From: Candidatus Bathyarchaeota archaeon
GTDB taxonomy: Archaea; Thermoproteota; Bathyarchaeia; Bathyarchaeales; Bathycorpusculaceae
NCBI GenBank assembly: GCA_003133625.1
Contig: PKYH01000122.1
Location: 1 to 41,998 of the forward strand
Length of the DNA stretch: 41,998 nucleotides
Direction: 5' to 3'
Shown in pieces: positions 1-8,635 of the stretch (the stretch's first letter is position 1; every line of letters begins with the position of its first letter). Both the position numbers and the translations under genes were made by a program. The notes under the pieces were generated by a model. It was not told the origin of the DNA, searched no databases, and worked only from the letters and a program-made list of their open reading frames with translations.

Positions 1-399
1 CATATTAACAAGGTACGTAGTTATTAAGTAGCTTGCCCCAAGCCAGAAAACAATGTTTTCAACAGTTTCAGCTTTCCTTGCGACAGGCGAATGCAGCAAA
101 ACCCTAAGCGCTAATACTATGATTTCTAAAAGTCCTATGCCCAGACTAAACTGAAAAGCAGCAATGTAAAGCTCCGTATAAGCAGCGGGATTCGCAGGCG
201 CAGGCAAAGATATACTAGTAGCGCCTGGAACTTGAGCGAGAGTAAGAGAACTGAAAAAATTAACTATGCTGTCCCAAATGCCAGTATGGATGAAGTAAAT
301 CACGGCAATTAGAATAAAAATGGCGCCTATGTATATGGCGGTAACCAAGCCTTCTTTTCTCTTATCAGTTAACGATTGCGTGTTCAAATCTTTAATCAA
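1..399 (-). CDS. hypothetical multi-pass membrane protein, truncated by the window edge
   Basis: Minus-strand frame open from a TTG at 399-397 behind a GAGGAGAG SD-like stretch. It translates as LIKDLNTQSLTDKRKEGLVTAIYIGAIFILIAVIYFIHTG...LGIGLLEIIVLALRVLLHS... and runs off the left edge. Confidence 0.6.
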   Translation of the reverse strand, partial: MIKDLNTQSLTDKRKEGLVTAIYIGAIFILIAVIYFIHTGIWDSIVNFFSSLTLAQVPGATSISLPAPANPAAYTELYIAAFQFSLGIGLLEIIVLALRVLLHSPVARKAETVENIVFWLGASYLITTYLVNM

Positions 400-514
400 G
401 GCTGTCTCTCCTCATTCGAGTATAGAACGTTGAGCACATATATTTTTCTCTTTAAGCAAGGAAGTGCATGTTTTAAATACTCAGAGATGATAAAATAAAG
501 AAAGGAGAGATTGC

Positions 515-919
515 ATGTCGTATTGTCCGAAATGCGGCAATAAAGTTGACGAGACAATGACTTTCTGCCCACGCTGTGGAGCAACGTTAAAAGGCGCAAC
601 ACCAAGTCAACCAGCACCCGCCGAATCCTATCGGAAGTATGAAAAAGCCGAAAAGAACGAGAAACAAGAAAAGCAAGAGAAGAATGAGCATCCTGAAAAA
701 GGTGAAAAACAGGAGAAAGGCGAATATGGCTTTGTCGGCTTTCTGATTGGCGGTTTAGTCCTGATTGTTTTCGGTCTATTTAGTTTGCTGCGTTTCAGTG
801 GCTATTTTACTGATGGACAAGGCTGGGCTATAATGCTGTTACTAATCGGCATAATAATCATAGTTGGCGCAGTTTACGTGGCAGTTATTTCGCGGAAACA
901 TTTTCCTGAGCCTCGTTAG
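515..919 (+). CDS. zinc-ribbon membrane protein with an EK-rich linker
   Basis: N-terminal CPKCGNKVDETMTFCPRCG double CxxC zinc ribbon, low-complexity EK[NQG] stretch, then two TM segments. AAAGAAAGGAG upstream. Confidence 0.75.
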   Translation: MSYCPKCGNKVDETMTFCPRCGATLKGATPSQPAPAESYRKYEKAEKNEKQEKQEKNEHPEKGEKQEKGEYGFVGFLIGGLVLIVFGLFSLLRFSGYFTDGQGWAIMLLLIGIIIIVGAVYVAVISRKHFPEPR

Positions 920-2106
920 ATCAGCCATCCTAAGAACATTCGGTAAAGCCTATGCTCTAAAAGCGTTAATGCATTTTGTCTTCCGAATACTCGGTAATAG
1001 TTTTTTCCCGCGGCTTCAATGAAATCGCCGATATCGTATCGGGGGAACATGCATGAAGAAATTATCAGCTTTCCCCATTCGCCCCGTTTAAGTTCATGAA
1101 GCATTTTCACGCCTTTACCAGTTACAACTTCAAAAAGGTATGAGTCATAATTGGGCGTCATGTAAGGTAAATCGTCAAGTTGTTGGGCAAAAACGCCTTC
1201 TGTAGCAGTGTACATTTCCACAATTGGCACGTCACCGAAGTACCTTTGTAATATTGGACCATACTTGAATTGTATTTTGCGTACGCTGGTGCAGAAAAGA
1301 GCTTGAAGCTTCCATAAGTCAGCTGGTTTTTTCCCGTGCTTACGTTTGACATATTTGGCGAAAGCCAAAATTACAGGAGTTACACCCATGGTGGCAGTGA
1401 CATCCTGGTTTAGAGCCTGTTGATAAACAATCTCGAACCGTTTCTCCCAATCTTTCCTTCTGATTTCTGAACCCAAAACATCTATTTCTTCTTGGCGAGG
1501 CAGAAGACTCAACCTATCGAACATTGGGTTAAGCCTAGCATAGGTTCCTGAGCTGTAACCGTAGGTGACTTCTTTACCGTCACAGTTCATGGTGTGGACG
1601 CTTGAAGGAAAATTCAGGTTAAGAATTGCGCCTGTGAAAACTTCAAAGTTCTTTTTTCTGATCGCGTAATTTATTAGAGCTCTTGCTCCGCAAGAGAAAA
1701 TTTGTTTTAGATGCGTTTGTGTTGCTGGCAGGACCTTTGATTTTCCTGTTGAGCCTCGGGTCATAACCCAGCATTCGGGTGGCTCAGGCAAAAGTGACTT
1801 GTAGCTTCCTTCTCTAACTTGTGCCAGATAAGGTATAAGTCCAGAGTAATTGATGATGGGAAAATTTGTTTGGTAATCGGAGAGGCATTTCACCTGCAAG
1901 GCGTGATGGCTTAATCCATATTCGGTGGAACTGTACTTCTTAACCAAATCGTTCAGTACTTGCTCTTGCGCTTTCTGCGGATTCTCAAGTGACTCATACC
2001 AAGGACCAATTATTGGTTTTAGAATACTGTTGATGCCAATTTCATCTGGCAGCATAGCGCTCGCTAACCAATTTGTTATGAATTGGCTTATATGCTTCTC
2101 CATCAA
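916..2106 (-). CDS. GH3-family (auxin-responsive promoter family) acyl-adenylate-forming protein, short form
   Basis: ECWVMTRGSTGKSKVLPATQTH phosphate-binding motif, YTATEGVFAQQ motif and a YRVFGRQNALTLLEHRLYR C-terminal segment. Confidence 0.7.
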   Translation of the reverse strand: MMEKHISQFITNWLASAMLPDEIGINSILKPIIGPWYESLENPQKAQEQVLNDLVKKYSSTEYGLSHHALQVKCLSDYQTNFPIINYSGLIPYLAQVREGSYKSLLPEPPECWVMTRGSTGKSKVLPATQTHLKQIFSCGARALINYAIRKKNFEVFTGAILNLNFPSSVHTMNCDGKEVTYGYSSGTYARLNPMFDRLSLLPRQEEIDVLGSEIRRKDWEKRFEIVYQQALNQDVTATMGVTPVILAFAKYVKRKHGKKPADLWKLQALFCTSVRKIQFKYGPILQRYFGDVPIVEMYTATEGVFAQQLDDLPYMTPNYDSYLFEVVTGKGVKMLHELKRGEWGKLIISSCMFPRYDIGDFIEAAGKNYYRVFGRQNALTLLEHRLYRMFLGWLI

Positions 2107-2150
2107 TAAATTACAAGCCAGAAACGTTTGCCATTTAAGGGTTGAAAATT

Positions 2151-3077
2151 ATGACCGAAACAGTTCGCGTGACAGCGGAAAGGATAAGAAAACTGGAAGT
2201 TCAAGGGGCAAGAAACGTTGCAATAGCCGCCATAAAAGCCCTCCAAACATTAGCAGAGCAGACAAAAGCCAAAAACAAAACAGCATTCTTAAGCGAGCTC
2301 AAAGAAGCGCAAGCTATGCTTTTTGCGTCAAGAGAAACTGAGCCCTTAATGAGAAACGCCATCCGTTGGATAATTACTCAGGTCGAAGACAGCAGCACAG
2401 AAAAAGTTGATGCACTGCGCCAAATGGTTGTTTCAAACGCAAGCCAATTCTTGAAAAATCTTGAGGCGTCAAGAGAGCGTATCGCTGAAATAGGAGCCAA
2501 ACGAATCCGCGACGGCTCTGTGATTTTTACGCATTGCCATTCCTCAACCGTAACCCGCCTGCTTGCTAGAGCCAAAAAAGACGGCAAAAACTTGAAGGTA
2601 ATCTGCACTGAAACCAGACCTGCTTTCCAAGGAAGAATAACCGCAAGAGAAATGGTGGAACTAGGCGTTGAGACCACGTTTATTGTTGATTCAGCCGCTC
2701 GCTCATTTATGGGAAACGTGGACCTCATAATATTGGGAGCGGACGCTATTACCTCGGAGGGGAACGTGGTTAACAAGATTGGCACCAGCACCATCGCAGT
2801 GCTGGCTTACGAAGCTAGGAAACCGTTGTATGTTGTCTCGGAACTGTTAAAGTTTGACCCTGAAACACTTTATGGTGAATACGAGAAAATTGAGCAACGA
2901 AACCCCAGGGAGGTTTGGAAGGAAGCCCCAGAAAAACTGGGGGTGAAGAATCCAGCCTTTGATGTTACTCCAAGCAAGTACATTCACGGCTTAATATGCG
3001 AAGAAGGAGTAATCACTCCTCAATCAATAGTTGAAGTTGTGCATCGAAGATATCCGTGGGTTCTAAAGCACACTTAG
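2151..3077 (+). CDS. ribose-1,5-bisphosphate isomerase (e2b2 family)
   Basis: eIF2B-alpha-like fold motifs (TETRPAFQGR, DLIILGADAITSEGNVVNKIGTSTIAVLA), adjacent to RuBisCO and AMP phosphorylase. An in-frame TTG lies upstream at 2142. Confidence 0.9.
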   Translation: MTETVRVTAERIRKLEVQGARNVAIAAIKALQTLAEQTKAKNKTAFLSELKEAQAMLFASRETEPLMRNAIRWIITQVEDSSTEKVDALRQMVVSNASQFLKNLEASRERIAEIGAKRIRDGSVIFTHCHSSTVTRLLARAKKDGKNLKVICTETRPAFQGRITAREMVELGVETTFIVDSAARSFMGNVDLIILGADAITSEGNVVNKIGTSTIAVLAYEARKPLYVVSELLKFDPETLYGEYEKIEQRNPREVWKEAPEKLGVKNPAFDVTPSKYIHGLICEEGVITPQSIVEVVHRRYPWVLKHT

Positions 3078-4297
3078 GCTTTCCATAGCTCCAATGCGGT
3101 CTTCAGTTCCTTGTGTCTTTTAGCGTATTCTTCCAAGGATAATCCCTTCAATGTGGCATCAACGGCTTGCCGCATTGCCTTTGCACCCGCCACTGTCCCG
3201 TCTGGGTGCCCGTGGATTCCGCCGCCAGCTTGAATAACCACATCATTGCCAAACGTTTCCACTAAAGCAGGCACAAGTCTAGGATGCAGTCCGCCTGAAG
3301 CAACAGGCAAAACAGGCTTTAATCCGCCCAGCTCAGCTTTGCAGGCGTCGATGTTTTCGAGCACTTCAGCTTTAGCCTCAGACATTTTGCCCACTACAGT
3401 GCCTACGTGAAGTTGGTCAACGCCGATTATTCTTGCAACTGTTGCTATTGGACGCATTGAGATGCCGTGCTTTGGGTTCTTGGTGAAAGCAGCATGCCCA
3501 GCTCGGTGGGCGTGGATGACGAGTTTGTAGTTTTGGTTGCGCAGGGTTTGCAGTGCTGACCAGCCGCAGGTTAAAATGTCTACCATGACGTATTCTCCGC
3601 CTTGGTCGAGGACTGTTTGTGCACGTTTTAGCATGGTGTCGGTTTCAGCGGTAATGTTAACCATGTAGACCTTGCGTTCGCCCGTTTCCTCTTGCGCTTT
3701 ATCGCGGCTCTCCAAAGTCTGCGAAAGGCGGTCTTCGAAGGGGTTGAATTTTTGGCTGCTCAGGTTCTCGTCGTCTTTTACTATGTCACAGCCGCCGCTC
3801 CAAGCGTCATAAGCCACTTTTGCATGGTCTTTAGTGTTTAATCCGAGTTTAGGCTTGATTATGGTACCGACAAGTGGACGTTCTGGAACTTTTAGGAGCT
3901 TGCGAATCCCAGCTATGCCATAATTTGGACCTTTGAAACTGTTGACTAGGTCTTTGGGCATTTGGATGTCGAGGAGTCGTAGGTTTTTGAGTGCCTTAAG
4001 CCCGAAAACGTTTCCGGCAACGCTGCTTAGAATGTTGGGCATGTTGGCTGGCTCAAACAGTTCGATGGAATAAGCGATTTTTGCAATGTTGCCTTCTATG
4101 CTGAACACGTGGGCTGCTAGCCGTGTCACGTATGGTTGAGTGGTTGTGAGTTCTGTCCATGTGCCAATGGAACTTTCCGCGGCAACGCCGCCTGCGGCTT
4201 CGTTGAGGCTGATGCCCTCGGGCTCTAAGTAAAAAGTGCAAACCAAGTCGGTTTCTTTTGGCTTGTAAGTTGAATCTACAAAGTCAAGATACTTCAA
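3074..4297 (-). CDS. rbcL: ribulose-bisphosphate carboxylase large chain, archaeal form III
   Basis: GTIIKPKLGL, GGCDIVKDDENLSS (carbamylated-Lys motif), HAHRAGHAAFT and HVGTVVGKMSE (loop 6) are all present. Confidence 0.97.
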   Translation of the reverse strand: MKYLDFVDSTYKPKETDLVCTFYLEPEGISLNEAAGGVAAESSIGTWTELTTTQPYVTRLAAHVFSIEGNIAKIAYSIELFEPANMPNILSSVAGNVFGLKALKNLRLLDIQMPKDLVNSFKGPNYGIAGIRKLLKVPERPLVGTIIKPKLGLNTKDHAKVAYDAWSGGCDIVKDDENLSSQKFNPFEDRLSQTLESRDKAQEETGERKVYMVNITAETDTMLKRAQTVLDQGGEYVMVDILTCGWSALQTLRNQNYKLVIHAHRAGHAAFTKNPKHGISMRPIATVARIIGVDQLHVGTVVGKMSEAKAEVLENIDACKAELGGLKPVLPVASGGLHPRLVPALVETFGNDVVIQAGGGIHGHPDGTVAGAKAMRQAVDATLKGLSLEEYAKRHKELKTALELWKA

Positions 4298-4385
4298 AGC
4301 GTTCCTCTCAGGTTTAGTGTGAACTGGGTTTTCCTTAAAATCTTTAACTATTTCTATAACTAATCAATAATTGATGTGGTCTTGG

Positions 4386-5930
4386 ATGGAGCTCATTGTT
4401 GAATCCTTAAACATTACTACAGGCGGAAGCAGAATCGCCATACTGAGTGAACAAAGCGCCAGCCTGTTAGACGTGCACAGTTCAGACAGAATACGAATAA
4501 CCTATGGCAGTCAACAGATGATTGCTATTGCGAATATAGCGGCTAATTTTCCCCAAAACCGCATTGGACTCTACGATGAAACCGCCTCTGCGCTCGGGGT
4601 GAAGGAAGACGAGACAGTCAATGTGCAGTTGGCTCCGCTTCCTGAATCATTGTTTAACGTTCGAGCAAAACTGCGTGGAGAGCGTTTGCGGGAGAAAGAC
4701 ATCGTGACTATTGTGAATGATGTTGTTGAGAGGCATTTGAGTACGGTTGAAATAGCGGCTTTCTTAACCGCGCTTAGCATTCATGGATTAAGCGCTAGTG
4801 AGAATGAGGCTTTGTCAAGGGCGATGGTTGCCACGGGAAAAACGCTCAGTTTTGGCGAAGCGCCCATCCTAGATAAGCATAGTGTAGGCGGGATACCTGG
4901 CGACAAAACCTCAATGCTGGTCGTGCCCATTGTGGCGGCTGCAGGATTCACTATTCCCAAAACATCTTCACGCGCAATTACTTCGCCTGCTGGAACCGCT
5001 GACCGGGTGGAAACCCTCTGTCCCGTAAACCTATCTATCAACGAGATTAAGGATGTTGTATCGAAAACGAACGGGTGCTTGGTTTGGGGCGGTGCCTTGG
5101 AACTTGCGCCAGCTGATGACTTGTTTATTCAGGTTGAGTACCCGTTGGGAATTGACCCTATGCTTTTACCTTCGATTCTTAGCAAGAAAAAAGCAATAGG
5201 TGCAACGCACGTTGTCATTGACATTCCTACCGGAATGGGTGCTAAAATCAAAACCCGAACCGAAGCGTACACGTTAGCGTCTGATTTTGTGGATTTAGGA
5301 AAGCGTTTAGACTTAAACATTCAATGCGCTTTGACTTTTGGAGACCAACCGTTAGGCTGCAGCATCGGACCTGCCCTTGAAGCCAAGGAAGCGTTAACAA
5401 CTCTTATGGGCGGTGGTCCGCCTGACCTGCGGGAGAAAGCTGTTAGTCTTGCAGGCATGCTTTTCGAGATGGTCGGAGTTGAAAACGGGCGAGCTAAAGC
5501 GGAGGATATGCTTGATTCTGGCAAAGCTGAGAAGAAGATGCGTGAAATCATTGGAGCTCAAGGGGGAAACCCAGCGGTTAAACCTGATGAATTACCTGTC
5601 GGCGCTGAAAAGGCTGAAGTGCGATCTGAACACGCTGGCAAAGTCATATGGCTCAGCACCGAAGACATCGTGAGGATTGCAAGGGAAGCTGGAGCTCCTA
5701 AAGAGAAGGGTGCGGGCATAGTGCTGCACGCGAAGCTTGGTGAAACTGTGCATAAAGACGAAGTGTTGTTTGAAGTGTATGCTGAGAGAAGCAGCAAGTT
5801 GGCTTCGGCGCTGGAGATTGCAGGGCAATTGTTGCCTATTGTGCTGACTAAGAAGCCTGCGGAAAAGATGATTTTGGATCAGGTGCCTGAAAAGCTTTCA
5901 CATGAGAAATCGTTCATGTTAGACAGATAA
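4386..5930 (+). CDS. deoA: AMP phosphorylase (nucleoside 5'-monophosphate phosphorylase)
   Basis: Thymidine phosphorylase-family signature KHSVGGIPGDKTSMLVVPIVAAAG and SRAITSPAGTADRVETL, long archaeal N-terminus, RuBisCO neighbour. Alternative starts at 4371/4374. Confidence 0.93.
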   Translation: MELIVESLNITTGGSRIAILSEQSASLLDVHSSDRIRITYGSQQMIAIANIAANFPQNRIGLYDETASALGVKEDETVNVQLAPLPESLFNVRAKLRGERLREKDIVTIVNDVVERHLSTVEIAAFLTALSIHGLSASENEALSRAMVATGKTLSFGEAPILDKHSVGGIPGDKTSMLVVPIVAAAGFTIPKTSSRAITSPAGTADRVETLCPVNLSINEIKDVVSKTNGCLVWGGALELAPADDLFIQVEYPLGIDPMLLPSILSKKKAIGATHVVIDIPTGMGAKIKTRTEAYTLASDFVDLGKRLDLNIQCALTFGDQPLGCSIGPALEAKEALTTLMGGGPPDLREKAVSLAGMLFEMVGVENGRAKAEDMLDSGKAEKKMREIIGAQGGNPAVKPDELPVGAEKAEVRSEHAGKVIWLSTEDIVRIAREAGAPKEKGAGIVLHAKLGETVHKDEVLFEVYAERSSKLASALEIAGQLLPIVLTKKPAEKMILDQVPEKLSHEKSFMLDR

Positions 5931-6030
5931 AAAAGATAGGCCCACTAAGGAGCATACAGAGGCTTGTTTAAGAAGTGCTTAATGGGAAGGGATAACCTCA
6001 TTTTTGTAAACTTAACTGACCAAGCAAAAT

Positions 6031-6346
6031 GTGCCTACCCCTCCCCACCCTCAATTTGGCTTAATTTTTATCCAATATTGCGCCTACCTACCTGATACCT
6101 CATTTTGATAAAGAAATTCAAGAACAAAAATAACCTTATCCTCTACCCGTACCTACTTTTTAGACATAGTTTCACTAGCTAAAAATAGCCTACCTACTCA
6201 ATTTAATTAGAGAAATTCACTAACAAAATTGACCTACCCTACCTTGGAAACCGCTGAAAAGCTGCTATCAACCACACAAGAAAGAAGGGATACCTGCTTT
6301 TTAACTAGTAAATTAACAAGTAAAAAGAGGCCTACCCCCGCCTGCT
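6031..6346. repeat. degenerate intergenic repeats headed by GCCTACC in a C/T-rich region
   Basis: GCCTACC at about 6033, 6082, 6188 and 6329, with further CCTACC copies at 6087, 6233 and 6238. The tails 6107-6136 (GATAAAGAAATTCAAGAACAAAAATAACCT) and 6205-6235 (AATTAGAGAAATTCACTAACAAAATTGACCT) align. Confidence 0.55.
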
Positions 6347-6388
6347 TGTATGTTGGGCTATGGATAAATAAAGATAAAAAATCTGGTT

Positions 6389-6754
6389 TTATCGTGTGAT
6401 TGCCCCGCCTATCAGGCCGCCAATAGCTGCAACTATACCTGCAAATATCGCTAATATAATCGCTACTACGCCTACTGCTAAACCAGCTAAGCCTCCAAAT
6501 AATGCGCCTGCAATTCCACCAGCGAGTCCTCCAATGATTGCGAGCCCTAAGAAAGCTAGAATTGCTATTATGATGCCGCCGAATATGCCTGCGAGAAAAC
6601 CAGCGACTAAGCCTCTGCCTACGCCTCGAGCTACGAGTCCAGCTACCAAGCCGCCGATGAACCCACCTACCAGGTGACCGACTCCTGGAAAGAGAAAAGC
6701 AAGAACCAGTATTACCAAGAATCCTACGAAGGCGCCTAACCATACGCTTCCCAA
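6389..6754 (-). CDS. Gly/Ala-rich membrane protein (DUF5518-like)
   Basis: Hydrophobic, glycine-rich four-helix-like translation (LVGGFIGGLVAGLVARGVGRGLVAGFLAGIFGGIIIAIL...). Confidence 0.75.
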   Translation of the reverse strand: MGSVWLGAFVGFLVILVLAFLFPGVGHLVGGFIGGLVAGLVARGVGRGLVAGFLAGIFGGIIIAILAFLGLAIIGGLAGGIAGALFGGLAGLAVGVVAIILAIFAGIVAAIGGLIGGAITR

Positions 6755-7045
6755 ATTTTTTCACCACCTTGACAAGTAAATGTTCGGCTGAATGCCTATA
6801 AGTTTTAGCTAAAAGAAAATACAGTTAGCTGTTTAGATAATACTTTGTTGGTGTAGCTAAGCAATAACAAAAAAATCAATAGAGCCTCCTATGCTGACGG
6901 CACGCATATCATAAGATGGCTTATGATTAATATAAAATATCATTTTTTAACCCAAAACATGCGTTAATTATAATAGAGTGATTTTGCAGAATATTTATTA
7001 AAAAAATGAAGTTATAGGGCAGTAGTTTCTAGGGTTTGACATAAA

Positions 7046-7720
7046 ATGGTTGGTTCCATTCGGGTATGGCTAAAAAAAATATTCAGCTTATCATTGATTC
7101 TTAACTCACTCATAACTTTAACCGCCATAGCTGGAATCCTGTATGGTTTTTACCATGCTTTCCCGTACTGGCACCCTTATGCACCCTATCTTATCAACGT
7201 TAACCTTTTTCTGCTGGTAGCTGCAACTGCATTCATCAATATTTTTCCGAGCGCAAGCATAGGCAGAGCTTTGCATACTGGACGACTCGTGTTTCACCAT
7301 TATGTCTACGGCTTTTTTGTTATGCTATCTTCTTCTGTTTTTGTAGTGGCATTTACATCCGTCTCTTTGCTTAGCCTCTTTCTGGTGAACACTTCAAACA
7401 TAGCGGTAAACGCCGGGCGATTTTTTGTCTTAGCCGGGTTAACCTTGCTCTTGGATGACCTTCCGGATGTTTCAAAAAGAGTCGAATCTGCCTTGAACAA
7501 GTTAAAGTCAAGGGCTTATCAGGTGCGAAAAGTAATCCATAGCCTTCAATTGATTACGGGTTTAATTTCGTTCTACATTTTTCTTGCCATTGCCCTCTCG
7601 TCAATCCATAGCCTCTCGTTGACTGTTGCCAACTCCATTACTATGAGCACTTTGCTAATAACTAGCATTACTGCCTTTGCTTGTGTAAAAAGAAAGGCAT
7701 GGCTAAAAATCACCTTGTAA
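7046..7720 (+). CDS. hypothetical multi-pass membrane protein
   Basis: Long ORF with about six hydrophobic segments and no competing ORF of similar quality. Confidence 0.7.
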   Translation: MVGSIRVWLKKIFSLSLILNSLITLTAIAGILYGFYHAFPYWHPYAPYLINVNLFLLVAATAFINIFPSASIGRALHTGRLVFHHYVYGFFVMLSSSVFVVAFTSVSLLSLFLVNTSNIAVNAGRFFVLAGLTLLLDDLPDVSKRVESALNKLKSRAYQVRKVIHSLQLITGLISFYIFLAIALSSIHSLSLTVANSITMSTLLITSITAFACVKRKAWLKITL

Positions 7721-7732
7721 AATAATTTACCC

Positions 7733-8449
7733 TTAGCGTTTTTGTTTGAGGATTTCTTTTCCGATGGCTTCTATTTGTTGGCCGGAGTAGTTGTTAGAGC
7801 TTCCGTGTGTGGTTATGTAGTTGGGTAGTTGAGGAAGTTTGAGGATGGAGACTGTGGGATTGTTCAAGTGAAGAGTGGCATGGTTGTTTGTAAAGACTAC
7901 GATGCCTTCAACCCAAACACCCAGCGACCTAAAAGCCTGCGAAGAATCAATTATGTGTTTTATTTTGGAAGCGTTCCTTTTGACTTGCCGGCTTGGGCTG
8001 CCCTTGAAGTTACGCTTACCGACTCTTTGCCACTCGTCGCCATTGCAGGTTATGTCGCCGCTCCAATTCTTCGTCTCCAAAACAAAGATGCCACTAGGCC
8101 CAAGGACGACATGGTCGATGTCGCCATCGCCGTTATGTAGATACAGGTCGTTCATGAGGATGTAGTCGTCGCTCAGCTTGCTGCTTAGGAGTTTAGCTAC
8201 TTGTTTTTCGCCTTCCCAACCTCCACTGTAAATTCGGTACTTACGCAGGTAAAAATAAAACGCAACTAACGGCACCAGCGAAACCAACAGCCCAGCCTCT
8301 TCAAAAATGCTCAAGCTTAGGGTGAAGAGCACTCTTAAACTTAAAGCGAAAAAGATTAAGCCAAACAAGACTAAGCAAAGAATCGCTTTTGCCAAGTTTT
8401 TTCTGACCTGGTTTTTTAGGTAGTTGCTGGACCCTTTCATCTTTCGCAT
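7733..8449 (-). CDS. NERD-domain membrane protein
   Basis: Two N-terminal TM segments, then GGWEGEKQVAKLLSSKL...DIDHVVLGPSGIFVLETKNWSGDI, the NERD nuclease-like core. Confidence 0.85.
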   Translation of the reverse strand: MRKMKGSSNYLKNQVRKNLAKAILCLVLFGLIFFALSLRVLFTLSLSIFEEAGLLVSLVPLVAFYFYLRKYRIYSGGWEGEKQVAKLLSSKLSDDYILMNDLYLHNGDGDIDHVVLGPSGIFVLETKNWSGDITCNGDEWQRVGKRNFKGSPSRQVKRNASKIKHIIDSSQAFRSLGVWVEGIVVFTNNHATLHLNNPTVSILKLPQLPNYITTHGSSNNYSGQQIEAIGKEILKQKR

Positions 8450-8635
8450 GCATTAACCGCTCTATGGAGGTTTCATTAACCTTGTAACTTATATTACCCT
8501 ATGGCACTCCAACCCATAACTTGCAGAGTAAGAGAGCGCAAGTTTAAGCCTGTTCTTTATGCGGAACGGAGGTGTTCTCTAGGGAGAGCTATAAGACTCT
8601 TGTTTAATCTATCTCGGTTATACGGTGATGCATGT

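Noticed and set aside
4053-4241. 62-aa minus ORF inside RuBisCO
   Set aside because: Alternate frame of a confidently assigned gene.
5931-6388. CRISPR array in the repeated GCCTACC region
   Set aside because: Units are degenerate and unevenly spaced (about 49, 106, 141 bp), with no constant repeat length and no cas genes in the window.
6396-6677. Pro/Ala-rich plus-strand ORF (MIAPPIRPPIAATIPAN...)
   Set aside because: Exact antisense of the Gly/Ala-rich DUF5518-like membrane protein; the composition is a mirror artefact of GGN/GCN codons.
6234-6767. 177-aa Arg/Ser-rich minus ORF
   Set aside because: Out-of-frame shadow of the DUF5518-like gene (6389..6754), with biased low-complexity composition.
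8501-8635. 45-codon N-terminal extension of the LamG-like protein
   Set aside because: Signal peptide begins at ATG 8636; the upstream extension is basic, non-homologous-looking and would bury the signal sequence.
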